NCBI GenBank assembly: GCA_016219075.1
Contig: JACRCJ010000145.1
Coordinates: 1-13,043, forward strand
Length of the DNA stretch: 13,043 bases
Direction of reading: 5' to 3'
Origin: Deltaproteobacteria bacterium
Lineage (GTDB): Bacteria; Desulfobacterota; GWC2-55-46
Below the pieces are notes generated by a model. The model ran no database searches. It was not told the DNA's origin and worked only from the letters and a program-made list of their open reading frames with translations. How positions within the stretch are numbered: the stretch's first letter is position 1; each line of letters opens with the position of its first letter. This document shows, piece after piece, positions 6,134-13,043 of this stretch. A program made the translations under genes and the position numbers.

Positions 6134-6916
6134 TCAATCCTTACCGCCTCTGGACTTCACCACAAAAAACAAGAGCGCTATCAAAAGCGCCGCCCCGGCT
6201 ATTACGGCCATGTAGACATAGGTCAAAAACCCGCCCTGCTCCCTGTAGGACGCCCTTGAGGCCGTGTCCTGGCCTGACATCGGGCTGAACTTGATATCCA
6301 TGGAGGGCCTGTTGTCCTTCTTTACATACTCCAGCTCTATGGCTATCAGAGCGCCCTTCTCCACATTCTCAAAGACCTTTTCATAGTGGTTGAGGCCCTT
6401 CTTCTCGGAGACCTCAAACCCCTCGGGGCTTATTATCCTGAACTCCTCGGCCCTCAGGGGGCTTTCGATATCGACCTCGAGCCTGTCGACCCTGTGGCTT
6501 GTCCTTATCGACTGCTTGAGGGTCCTCCTGTCGGCGCCGGGGGTAAACGGGTCCGTGTGGAAGCTTAAGTAGAAGTTCGGGTAAGGGAGCTTGAGGCTGA
6601 CTTCGTCCGCGGTGGGGTCTATCTTTTTGACCTTGTAGAGCTGGCAGAAGTGCGTCCCCCTGGGAGACAGACTGCACGCGTCGCTTATTACCGAGCCGGA
6701 CGGGATATGGAAGCTTGTCTCGTTGGGGAAGGCCTCGTTGTCTTTAAACCTGCCGTCGTATATGAAGAGGACCCCCGTGGAGTCGTGTTCCGGCCATACG
6801 GCGACCCTCATCCTTCCGATCTCAAGTACCTTGCCAGAGGAGCGTGCCGCCGCGCATGATAGAAATAAGACGGCTAAAAGAACGGTTAAAAAAACGGTGA
6901 CCCTCCTTTTCTTCAT
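6134..6916 (-). CDS. Unrecognised tail-anchored extracytoplasmic protein heading the maturation operon
   Basis: A 260-residue protein with a signal peptide (about 6-21, ending LFLSC, which could be a weak lipobox at C21), a mainly beta-strand-like extracytoplasmic region (about 30-220) and a C-terminal helix (232-253) with a short basic tail. Two cysteines close together (C81 and C91) could form a disulfide or be redox substrates. No catalytic motif is visible. The sequence recalls beta-sandwich proteins found beside cytochrome genes, but I cannot assign a family. It is the first gene of the six-gene operon, two bases before the CcmH-like start, so it is likely an accessory factor or scaffold for thiol-redox or cytochrome maturation (inference). 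Confidence 0.75.
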   Translation of the reverse strand: MKKRRVTVFLTVLLAVLFLSCAAARSSGKVLEIGRMRVAVWPEHDSTGVLFIYDGRFKDNEAFPNETSFHIPSGSVISDACSLSPRGTHFCQLYKVKKIDPTADEVSLKLPYPNFYLSFHTDPFTPGADRRTLKQSIRTSHRVDRLEVDIESPLRAEEFRIISPEGFEVSEKKGLNHYEKVFENVEKGALIAIELEYVKKDNRPSMDIKFSPMSGQDTASRASYREQGGFLTYVYMAVIAGAALLIALLFFVVKSRGGKD

Positions 6917-6924
6917 ATAATATT

Positions 6925-6954
6925 ATTTTACTCCATATTTAAGCGCGATTACAA
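6925..6954 (-). promoter_or_regulatory. Candidate promoter of the six-gene maturation operon
   Basis: On the minus strand TTGTAA (6949-6954) and TAAAAT (6925-6930) are separated by 18 bases in an AT-rich patch just before the first gene. The start of transcription would fall almost on the ATG at 6916, so the mRNA would be leaderless or nearly so. The only ribosome-site-like GGAG (6931-6934) is 14 bases from the ATG and lies in the promoter spacer. Confidence 0.35.
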
Positions 6955-7123
6955 GCCTAAAAACCATGCCAGCGGCCCCGGTCGACGCCCCGCCTTATCT
7001 ACCTCTACTGATTGAAGTTTTTTACATGCCCGCGGTCCGGGAAGCGGTCTTCAGGGGACTTCGGCTTTTTTTGGGGGAAACGGCCCCGGTATGGCAGGCC
7101 CGTCACCGGTCCGGAGTGAATAT

Positions 7124-8365
7124 CTACTTTTCGTGAGGATTCTTTACGATCGAAAAGACCGTAGAGGCGCCGCTCTTTACCGCCTTCAGAAGATAGGCCG
7201 ATCTCCGTGCCTCTTTGTCAGGGCCCATGTCGATAGTCCCGGAGACGCCCTTGAAGCCTTTTATGTTGACGATAGCCTCTTTCAGGGCCTCAGGGTTTGT
7301 GGACCCGCTCTTCCTGAGGGCCGCCGCAAGAATCATATATGTGTCGTATGCCTCGGCGGAAAAGACGTCCGGCTTATGGCCGTAGCGTTTGGCGTAAGAG
7401 CTGATAAAGTTTTTTGTCGCCGGGTCGGGGTCATCGGTTGAGAAGCTTGAGTATACGAGAGAGCCTGCTACAAGGTCCCCGTCCTTCAAAAACTCTTCGT
7501 TATGGAGCTCCTCGCCCCCGAGCAGCGGTAGCGAGATGCCGGCCTTTTTGGCCTCCTTCGCGAACCCTACCGCCATCCGCGGCCCACCCGCGAATATCAC
7601 GCCGTCAACGGGCATGTGCTTCTTAAGGTCGCCTACCGCGCCTGCGATGTCGTCTTCGGTAAATATGCTCCCCTGCCCTTTTACGGAACCGCCTTTTTTC
7701 TCAACACCCCTCCTGAAGGCGGCCCCGACGTTGAGGGCCTCGTCCTCCATGACGGTGACGAAGAAGAAGGTCTTCAGGCCCTCCGTCTTGACGGAGTACT
7801 CGAGGAGTTCCTCGGCGGCCTTCTCCAGGGGAAGGCTGACGCGGAAGACGAACGGGCCGGAGCTCCCGATGTGCCTTCTGGTGCCGGCGGAAATGAATAT
7901 CGTCCTGGATTCGTTTGAGATGTAGACGGGTGTAAGGGTGGCCCAGCCTGTGGGGGCGCCGATGATGGCGGCGACATTTTCGGAGATAAGCCTGTTGAGG
8001 GCCTCTTTCGTGGCCGAGCTGTCCTCCCTGGTGTCGATGGGTATCAGTTCAATGGGGACTCCGTTGACGCCCCCGGACCCGTTGATCTCCTCGGCGGCCA
8101 TCTTCGCGCCTTCGAAGGTCATGCGGCCGATCTCGGCCCCCTCGCCGGTCTCAGGGCCGATGAGGCCGACCTTGAGCGGCCTCTCCTCCGAGGGCTCCGC
8201 GGGCGCCGGGCGCTCAAAGTCCTGCGACCTGTTCTCTATCCTCCCGGCGAAGTCCTGGAAGGCCTTTTGTCCCGCCTCCTTCTCCTCTTTCTTCGAACAG
8301 CCAGGCAGGGCCGCAAGGAAAAGTACGGCCAAAAGACACAACGACTTAGCCTTTAGTCCCCTCAT
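7124..8365 (-). CDS. LivJ-like (Peripla_BP_6) solute-binding lipoprotein
   Basis: A 413-residue lipoprotein: signal peptide with lipobox (ALPGC, C23), a charged and Pro-rich linker (24-62), then a type I periplasmic-binding fold (about 64-400). The opening LKVGLIGPETGEGAEIG followed by GAKMAAEEINGSGGVNG is characteristic of the branched-chain amino acid/amide binding family. The start is placed at 8365 because GGAGGAG lies four bases upstream; an upstream ATG at 8407 lacks this and gives a poor signal peptide. The gene overlaps the DUF4340 gene by 20 bases, so the two are co-translated. No LivHMGF transport genes are in the window. It may act as a ligand sensor for the Gld-type ABC system instead of an uptake receptor (inference). 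Confidence 0.9.
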   Translation of the reverse strand: MRGLKAKSLCLLAVLFLAALPGCSKKEEKEAGQKAFQDFAGRIENRSQDFERPAPAEPSEERPLKVGLIGPETGEGAEIGRMTFEGAKMAAEEINGSGGVNGVPIELIPIDTREDSSATKEALNRLISENVAAIIGAPTGWATLTPVYISNESRTIFISAGTRRHIGSSGPFVFRVSLPLEKAAEELLEYSVKTEGLKTFFFVTVMEDEALNVGAAFRRGVEKKGGSVKGQGSIFTEDDIAGAVGDLKKHMPVDGVIFAGGPRMAVGFAKEAKKAGISLPLLGGEELHNEEFLKDGDLVAGSLVYSSFSTDDPDPATKNFISSYAKRYGHKPDVFSAEAYDTYMILAAALRKSGSTNPEALKEAIVNIKGFKGVSGTIDMGPDKEARRSAYLLKAVKSGASTVFSIVKNPHEK

Positions 8366-9314
8366 TTTTCTCCTCCAGATCTCCGATCGATCTCGGGATG
8401 GAGTCAACTATGTCCTCCTCGAGGAGAAAGACATTTTTGGCTTCTCCGTTAACGGCGTAATACCCCCTTCTCTCCTTGTCCCTGCCGCCTATGTAAGTGG
8501 AGTGCTTGACGCCCTTTTCGTCCACGAAGAGCAACCGGACCCTCGGGGTCTTCAGCCCGTAGAGGCCCAAGTCCAACGGGTCCTCGTCAATGAAGGCCTT
8601 GATGCCGGTCTTTTTGAACTTTACCAGCACCTCCATCAGCCGTAGGAAATCGGTCCTGCCGTCAGGCAGCCCCAGGGTGTTCCACTTCCCCTCGGAGGTC
8701 TGCTCGACCACTACGCGGTTGCCGTCCGTCCACTTGATGTCGAGCTTCCTGATCCGGGTCGGCTCAAAGGCAAGTATGGTCTTGTCGCGCATGTCGTAGG
8801 CCGCCTTGTCGGCGTCGGTCTTTATGTCGGTATTGATCCTGATGATGCGGGGCTCGTTTTTTATGGCCGCAAACGAGATGTTGTGCGTGGGGCCGGTGTC
8901 TCCGAAGACGATGGTCCTGGACTCACCGCTTGCGGGTATCAGCTCCACGGAGAGGTCCGGGTCGAAAAGTCCCATCTCCTTGAACTTCTCCTCGGGGGCC
9001 TTCTCGAAGAGGACTCCGTCGAGCTTGGCCGAGACAAGCTTATCGAGGTACTCGTCCACTTCCTTTGCGTCTCCTGGCGCGTTCACGGGGGATGTCACCA
9101 GCCAGACCTCCCCCTCCCTCTTCACGCTTACGGGCTGGGCGCCCTTTTTAGTAATGGTAAACCCCATGATGTCGGAGGGAGAGAAGGCGAAGAGCCTCTT
9201 TTGGATTTCGGTAGCGGCCTTTTTCTCTTCCGACTTCCTGTCTATGAGATAAAAAAGACCTCCGAGCACGGCAAGCATCAAAACCCAGAAGACGGTCTTT
9301 TTGAACAATCTCAC
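8346..9314 (-). CDS. DUF4340 protein of a Gld-type ABC system
   Basis: A 322-residue protein with one N-terminal membrane helix (about 6-24) and a long extracytoplasmic region that looks like repeated mixed alpha/beta units (compare FSPSDIMGFTITKKG near 44-58 with FEPTRIRKLDIKW near 183-195). This is the DUF4340 layout, a family found next to GldG-like genes and of unknown biochemical role. The start is GTG at 9314 overlapping the stop of the GldG-like gene (GTGA), with GAGGAG nine bases upstream. It probably forms the periplasmic part of the ABC complex. The assignment rests on the layout and on the neighbours. Confidence 0.82.
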   Translation of the reverse strand: MRLFKKTVFWVLMLAVLGGLFYLIDRKSEEKKAATEIQKRLFAFSPSDIMGFTITKKGAQPVSVKREGEVWLVTSPVNAPGDAKEVDEYLDKLVSAKLDGVLFEKAPEEKFKEMGLFDPDLSVELIPASGESRTIVFGDTGPTHNISFAAIKNEPRIIRINTDIKTDADKAAYDMRDKTILAFEPTRIRKLDIKWTDGNRVVVEQTSEGKWNTLGLPDGRTDFLRLMEVLVKFKKTGIKAFIDEDPLDLGLYGLKTPRVRLLFVDEKGVKHSTYIGGRDKERRGYYAVNGEAKNVFLLEEDIVDSIPRSIGDLEEKNEGTKG

Positions 9315-10864
9315 TTTCCGCTTCTCCTCTTCAAGAAGAAACCTATGCCGGCAATCGCGATGAGAGACGGCGGTATGACCACCCCGAACCAGAAGACGAA
9401 CCTGCCCTGGGCCGTGGTAAGGATTATCGGGGTAAGCCCGGCGGGTTTATTCCTTATCGATATGAGGTCGGCCTCTTCGGCGAGCCACGATACCGTATTG
9501 AGGAAAAAGTCCCTGTTGCCGGCGAGGTTTATGTTAGTGTTGTTGACGAAGTCCGAGTCGCCGATGACGGCGACCTTGGAGTAGACCTTTCTTTCGCCCC
9601 CGGCCTGGGTCTCTTTGCCCGCCCGCGCCTCAAAGGCGCCGACGGCCACTATGCCCACGGGGCCGCGCCTGTCACGGCCGTCCGTGAACTCGGCCTTGCC
9701 GTCCTCAAGCGCCTTCCTGTCGGTCTCGGCCCAGCTGCCGTTCCCTGAGCTTGCGAGCATGTAGGCGCCCCTGGCCGGGTCTCTCTCAAGAGTGACGCTC
9801 CTTGCGAGAGGGAAGAAAGTCATGAGAGAGAAGTTCTCGGTGACCGGGTGCTCTTTTTCGTACGCGGTCACGACCGGCACGAGGTAGTTCGCGCCGAAGA
9901 CCTTGGAGAGGGTGTCGACGATGATGTCGTTGCCGACCTGGAAGCCGTAAGCGCCGAGGTATTTGGCAAGCTCCGGAACTGTATAGGGGTCGAGCATGAA
10001 AAGGACGCTTCCACCCCTTTCGATATAGTCGGTGATCTTTTTAAGCTCCTCCGGGAGGAGGTCCTTTTTCGGGCCGCTTACCACAAGGACCGCAGAGTCG
10101 GAGGGGACGGAGTCCTTCTCGATGAGGAAGAGCTCCTTTACGGCAAGGTTCTCCTTCTCTATCGAGTCCTTGACGGCCTTGTAGCCGTCCTTCTGGTCGC
10201 TTAAGACCCCGTTCTCGCCGTGCCCCTTGAGGAAGTATATGGTCTTGATCTCGTCCCTCGTGACCTTTAGGACCGCGTTCGTGAGCTTCTCCTCGGACTC
10301 GTAAGAGACGGTCTCCTGCCTTGTGCCGCTCTTGACGAGCGTAGTCCTGTAGGAGGTCACGCCGTGTTTTTCGGCCTCACCCGGTTTCCTGTCCGGGTCC
10401 ACGAACCAGTAGGTGAAGTGCGGGGTAAAAGATGCGTAGCTCTGGAGTATGTCCTCCATGGCCTGTCTCGTCCTCTCGTCGGACCTGTAGAAGGAGATGA
10501 CCTCGATGTCTTTTTTAAGCCCCTTGAGTATCTTCTGAGTCTGGGCCGAGAGCGTATAGCGCCGGGTGGCCGTGAGGTCCACCCGTGTCTTGTACTTTAT
10601 CGACATCAGAGCGACCATGACGAGTATCCCTATAAAGACAGCCGCCATGATGGCGGCGTTGGCCCCGTACTTGACGGACCTGCCTGAAAAGACGCTCTTT
10701 ATCTCCGAGAAGTTTACATACAGGAAGAGTATGGATAGGAGCACCCCGGCCCAGATCACGGCCGCAACAGGGGTCGTCATCTCCCACTGTACCGCGTAGA
10801 TTACGCCGCCGACGGCAAGAAGCAGGATGCCAAGAAGCCCGAGATATGATACGTACTGTTTCAC
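9311..10864 (-). CDS. GldG-like ABC auxiliary protein
   Basis: A 517-residue protein with three N-terminal helices (about 7-27, 32-52, 68-88), a large extracytoplasmic region and one C-terminal helix (about 489-511). Family signs are DLTATRRYTLSAQT (96-109), FLKGHGEN (211-218), the GGSVLFMLDPY strand (284-294), and VIGDSDFVNN and GNRDFFLNTVSWLAEE near the end. Proteins of this kind partner GldA/GldF-type ABC transporters; in Bacteroidetes they serve gliding, but related clusters in non-gliding bacteria have no settled role. The start is GTG at 10864 with AAGGCGG just upstream. It follows the permease gene after a 125-base gap that may hold its own promoter. Confidence 0.87.
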   Translation of the reverse strand: MKQYVSYLGLLGILLLAVGGVIYAVQWEMTTPVAAVIWAGVLLSILFLYVNFSEIKSVFSGRSVKYGANAAIMAAVFIGILVMVALMSIKYKTRVDLTATRRYTLSAQTQKILKGLKKDIEVISFYRSDERTRQAMEDILQSYASFTPHFTYWFVDPDRKPGEAEKHGVTSYRTTLVKSGTRQETVSYESEEKLTNAVLKVTRDEIKTIYFLKGHGENGVLSDQKDGYKAVKDSIEKENLAVKELFLIEKDSVPSDSAVLVVSGPKKDLLPEELKKITDYIERGGSVLFMLDPYTVPELAKYLGAYGFQVGNDIIVDTLSKVFGANYLVPVVTAYEKEHPVTENFSLMTFFPLARSVTLERDPARGAYMLASSGNGSWAETDRKALEDGKAEFTDGRDRRGPVGIVAVGAFEARAGKETQAGGERKVYSKVAVIGDSDFVNNTNINLAGNRDFFLNTVSWLAEEADLISIRNKPAGLTPIILTTAQGRFVFWFGVVIPPSLIAIAGIGFFLKRRSGK

Positions 10865-10880
10865 TTTCCGCCTTTTCCCG

Positions 10881-10908
10881 ATTATGATATTTAAAAGTTC
10901 AGCCTCAA
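10881..10908 (-). promoter_or_regulatory. Candidate internal promoter before the GldG-like gene
   Basis: On the minus strand TTGAGG (10903-10908) is 16 bases from CATAAT (10881-10886), in the 125-base gap between the permease and GldG-like genes. Transcription would start about ten bases before the GTG. It could allow the last three genes to be expressed apart from the transporter core. Confidence 0.3.
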
Positions 10909-10989
10909 ACCCTCACTCCGCCCCCCCGCTCATAACCTCCGGACTGGAAAGCTTTTAAACGGGCCGGAAGGGAACCGATACCGCCTGAG

Positions 10990-11769
10990 CTACCCTCTCC
11001 ACCTCTTGGACTCAAGCATCCTCAAGGTCAGGAAGAGGAAGAGGATGTTAAGCATCAGGTAGTATACGATATCCTCGGTGTCAATTACGCCCTTGGCGAA
11101 GGCCTCGAGGTGGTGGGTGATGGATATGTAGTTGATGAAGCTCGCAAGCGACGGCCCCACGAAGGCTGCCGACATATTAAGCATCCAGAAGAGGAATAGC
11201 ACGCCGAATGAGATGGTGGCCGCCACTATCTGGTTCTCGGTAAGGGACGAGGCGAATATGCCGAAAGATATGAAAGAGGCGCCAAGGAGCACCAGACCGA
11301 TGTACCCGGTTATTACGGGGCCGAGCTCAGGATCGCCGAAGAACATCACTATGACGGGGAATATGACCGAGAGACCGAGCATGACCACCAGGACCCCGAG
11401 ACACGCGAAGAACTTCCCGAGGAGCACCTCGACATCCGTTACCGGGTATGTAAGGAGCAGCTCGATCGTGCCGGATTTCTTCTCCTCGGCGAAGAGCCTC
11501 ATCGTAAGGAGCGGCATCATGATGAGCATTATCATGCTGATGATGCCGAAGAGCGGCCTTATGACGCTCTCCGTGACATTCAAGAGGTTCTCCTGCTTGG
11601 CTATCGCGGGGTCCACTGTGGCCTGGAAGCTCAATGTGGAAAAATAGGCGAACAGACCGTAGAAGAGATACCCTGTGATGATCATGAACATGGCCAGAAG
11701 AACATAGGCCACGGGTGAGGCGAAGTAGCTCTTAAGCTCTTTTTTAAATACCAGTAGAATATTCCTCAT
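10990..11769 (-). CDS. ABC-2 type permease, GldF-like
   Basis: A 259-residue membrane protein with six helices (about 18-43, 70-92, 116-144, 152-174, 181-203, 234-250). The segment RLFAEEKKSGTIELLLTYPVTDVEVLLGKF (91-120) is the conserved coupling and second-helix region of ABC-2 permeases of the GldF/NosY type. It would form the membrane channel with the ATPase encoded upstream. The ATG at 11769 has only a weak GGGAA site. Unusually for such a pair, it is 301 bases from the ATPase gene. The substrate is unknown. Confidence 0.9.
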   Translation of the reverse strand: MRNILLVFKKELKSYFASPVAYVLLAMFMIITGYLFYGLFAYFSTLSFQATVDPAIAKQENLLNVTESVIRPLFGIISMIMLIMMPLLTMRLFAEEKKSGTIELLLTYPVTDVEVLLGKFFACLGVLVVMLGLSVIFPVIVMFFGDPELGPVITGYIGLVLLGASFISFGIFASSLTENQIVAATISFGVLFLFWMLNMSAAFVGPSLASFINYISITHHLEAFAKGVIDTEDIVYYLMLNILFLFLTLRMLESKRWRG

Positions 11770-11825
11770 TTGATGTTCCCAAAACCCCTGACGCTTTATT
11801 TCTTTAATATGCCTGCAAAAAGCTG

Positions 11826-11850
11826 AAAAACAGTCTCTGAGGGACTTTTT
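11826..11850. terminator. Terminator-like hairpin, possibly bidirectional
   Basis: On the plus strand AGTCTC-TGA-GGGACT forms a 6-base stem (one G-T pair) followed by TTTTT, with AAAAA on the other side, so the minus strand also reads hairpin then TTTTT after one G. On the minus strand the stem is weaker because the G-T pair becomes A-C. It lies 220 bases after the ATPase stop and 57 bases before the permease start, where it could limit read-through between them. Confidence 0.4.
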
Positions 11851-11859
11851 AATAAACCG

Positions 11860-11879
11860 CCCCGCCGCTTTTCTCGGGG
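11860..11879. repeat. Inverted repeat CCCCG/CGGGG
   Basis: A 5-base GC stem with a 10-base loop (11865-11874) in the gap before the permease gene. It is next to the terminator-like hairpin and may be part of the same folded leader. Confidence 0.35.
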
Positions 11880-11909
11880 TATTCGAAGGAAATATAGTTA
11901 GTCAGCCTA

Positions 11910-11923
11910 CGCGGCAAGCCGCG
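11910..11923. repeat. Perfect 14-base inverted repeat CGCGGCAAGCCGCG
   Basis: Each arm has six bases with a 2-base centre; as RNA it would fold with a 4-base loop. It is not followed by a T-run and could be a protein-binding palindrome or a leader hairpin. Confidence 0.45.
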
Positions 11924-11940
11924 CTTAATTCAACCCAGAC

Positions 11941-11960
11941 AGGGGATTAAAAATTCCCCT
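11941..11960. repeat. Inverted repeat AGGGGA/TCCCCT
   Basis: A 6-base stem around an AT-only 8-base loop (11947-11954). A T6 run occurs on the plus strand at 11969-11974, too far for a clean intrinsic terminator. Confidence 0.35.
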
Positions 11961-12070
11961 CGGAAGACTTTTTTACACAACCTGAGCGTGTCGTTCCCTT
12001 GCGGCCATTTTTACGAACGCGAACCGGCCAACTGCCGCGATAGCCGGTATTTCTTCGACACCTGCCCGGG

Positions 12071-13000
12071 TCACTCTCTGGTGACGAGCTTTACAAACAC
12101 ATCCTCAAGGGACATCTCAACTGACTTCATCTCAAGGAGCTTCCACCCTTTTCCGACGACCGCCACGGGTATCTCGGCCCTTGAGTCCCTGCCCTTGTCG
12201 AAATCGACCCTGTACTCAGGGACTCCGTCGGACTTAAGGACCTCGACGGACTTGACGCCGCTTATCCTCTTTATCGCCCCGGAGACATCTGCCGAAGGCC
12301 CGTCGACCTTGAGGGTCACCCTCTTTGATCCCTGGAGGCTGTCGGTCAGGTTTTTGGTGGAGTCCACGGCGACGAGCCTGCCGTCGTTGATGATGACGAC
12401 CTTGTTGCAGACCATGCTGACCTCCGGGAGTATGTGCGTGCAGAGTATCACGGTCCTTCTGCCGGAGAGGTCCTTTATGAGCTTTCTTATGTCGATTATC
12501 TGCTTGGGGTCGAGGCCTATCGTCGGCTCATCGAGGATCAGCACTTCGGGGTCGTTCACGAGCGCCTGCGCCAGACCGAGTCTCTGGCGGTAACCTTTGC
12601 TCATCTCCCTGACGAGCTTCCTTTTCATGTGGGTGATGCCGACCTCGTCCATCACCTTGTCGACACGGACCTTGAGTTCCTTCGCCGGGACGCCCTTGAG
12701 TCCGGCGGCGTACTTCAGGTAATCCTCGGCGACCATATCCATGTAGATGGGCACGTTCTCCGGAAGGTAGCCGAGCCTTTTTCTTACCTCCATCGCGTCT
12801 TCGAAGACATCGAAACCTGCCACCCTGGCCTTTCCGCCGGTGGCCGGGAAAAAACAGGTGAGTATCCTCATGGTAGTGGTCTTGCCGGCGCCGTTGGGCC
12901 CTAAAAACCCGAGTATCTCGCCCTTCTCGACGGTAAACGAAATACCCTTCAATGCCTGAAAGTTGCCGTAAAATTTGGTAAGACCTTCTACTTCTATCAT
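12071..13000 (-). CDS. ABC transporter ATP-binding protein, GldA-like
   Basis: A 309-residue ATPase with Walker A GPNGAGKT (34-41), a Q-loop region reading YLPENVPIY (78-86) where Glu stands at the usual Gln position, signature MSKGYRQR (133-140), Walker B VLILDE (153-158) and switch His in CTHI (H189). The SKGYRQR signature and the LPEN Q-loop are typical of the GldA/NosF-like exporter group, so these are lineage traits and not defects. After the ATPase core a C-terminal domain of about 90 residues (220-309) follows, probably a regulatory alpha/beta unit. The ATG at 13000 has GGAG 12 bases upstream and a GGA close to the start. It energises the ABC-2 permease coded downstream. The substrate is unknown. 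Confidence 0.93.
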   Translation of the reverse strand: MIEVEGLTKFYGNFQALKGISFTVEKGEILGFLGPNGAGKTTTMRILTCFFPATGGKARVAGFDVFEDAMEVRKRLGYLPENVPIYMDMVAEDYLKYAAGLKGVPAKELKVRVDKVMDEVGITHMKRKLVREMSKGYRQRLGLAQALVNDPEVLILDEPTIGLDPKQIIDIRKLIKDLSGRRTVILCTHILPEVSMVCNKVVIINDGRLVAVDSTKNLTDSLQGSKRVTLKVDGPSADVSGAIKRISGVKSVEVLKSDGVPEYRVDFDKGRDSRAEIPVAVVGKGWKLLEMKSVEMSLEDVFVKLVTRE

Positions 13001-13043
13001 TCCGTTCCGTTTCTCCGGGTTCCTTTTCCGATGTCAAAAAGAT

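Larger units (their letters stand above)
11770..12070. other. Structured 301-base gap between ABC ATPase and permease genes
   Basis: No reading frame of useful length was found on either strand. The region is more AT-rich than the genes and holds four inverted repeats (11826-11850, 11860-11879, 11910-11923, 11941-11960). On the minus strand TATATT (11892-11897) could be a -10 box, but the best -35 (TTGCCG) is only 15 bases away. The stretch 11961-12070 shows nothing clear. Confidence 0.55.

Noticed and set aside
7041..7078. Plus-strand hairpin followed by T7 as an intrinsic terminator
   Set aside because: The stem is short and interrupted, and there is no plus-strand gene upstream for it to serve; the minus strand has no matching T-run.
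6973..7090. Direct repeat CGGCCCCGGT at 6973-6982 and 7081-7090
   Set aside because: Ten GC-rich bases in a GC-rich genome are likely to recur by chance; there are no other marks of a mobile element.
8366..8407. Longer start (ATG at 8407) for the solute-binding lipoprotein
   Set aside because: It adds 14 charged residues in front of a good signal peptide, and the ATG at 8365 has a near-perfect ribosome site.
12528..13037. Minus-strand open frame of 169 codons beginning upstream of the ABC ATPase
   Set aside because: It is an out-of-frame reading of the ATPase, which has all the expected nucleotide-binding motifs.
1..13043. CRISPR array, tRNA, rRNA, insertion sequence or phage genes
   Set aside because: No regularly spaced repeats, cloverleaf-like segments, transposase or integrase motifs were seen on either strand.

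Overview
The window is a 13 kb stretch of a Gram-negative, GC-rich bacterium. Almost everything is coded on the minus strand. Lipoproteins with lipoboxes, thiol-redox and cytochrome c maturation proteins and a bd-type oxidase show an organism with a periplasm and a cytochrome-based respiratory chain. The Gld-like ABC cluster, the frequent ATA and AGG codons and the style of the respiratory genes suggest something like Nitrospirota or Desulfobacterota. That placement is inference; no rRNA or other marker gene is present.

Region 1 (about 1-2880) is a respiratory unit. Read leftward it has two tiny single-helix membrane proteins of 31 and 37 residues that are easy to miss, a 644-residue cytochrome bd-like oxidase core subunit, and an anchored monoheme cytochrome c that runs off the left edge. 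The oxidase subunit keeps recognisable bd-type positions but has no long hydrophilic quinol-binding loop, so the adjacent cytochrome c is a plausible electron donor. A divergent 39-residue membrane protein lies on the plus strand just upstream. A TTGACA-17-TATTAG promoter points at the unit from 2846-2874.

Region 2 (3085-6916) is a tight six-gene operon joined by ATGA or TTGA overlaps or a 2-base gap. In order of transcription it codes for: an unrecognised tail-anchored extracytoplasmic protein; a CcmH-like protein with a cysteine-rich CPCDC motif; an anchored cytochrome with the non-standard heme motif C-x3-C-H; a canonical TlpA/ResA-like thioredoxin lipoprotein; a second thioredoxin-like lipoprotein with a CPCS site; and a CcdA-like membrane electron carrier. 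It looks like a thiol-redox and cytochrome c maturation module, probably serving cytochromes such as those next door. Haem delivery and ligation proteins (CcmF, CcsBA) are not in the window.

Region 3 (7124-13000) is a Gld-type ABC system: ATPase, ABC-2 permease, GldG-like auxiliary protein and DUF4340 protein. It ends in a LivJ-like (Peripla_BP_6) solute-binding lipoprotein whose start overlaps the DUF4340 gene by 20 bases. The ATPase is separated from the permease by a 301-base gap with several hairpins, and a 125-base gap before the GldG-like gene holds a candidate promoter.

The most interesting points are the apparently quinol-loop-free oxidase with its small proteins, the C-x3-C-H cytochrome lying beside a variant CcmH, and the solute-binding lipoprotein wired into a Gld-type exporter operon. 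No tRNA, rRNA, CRISPR array, insertion sequence or integrase was seen.
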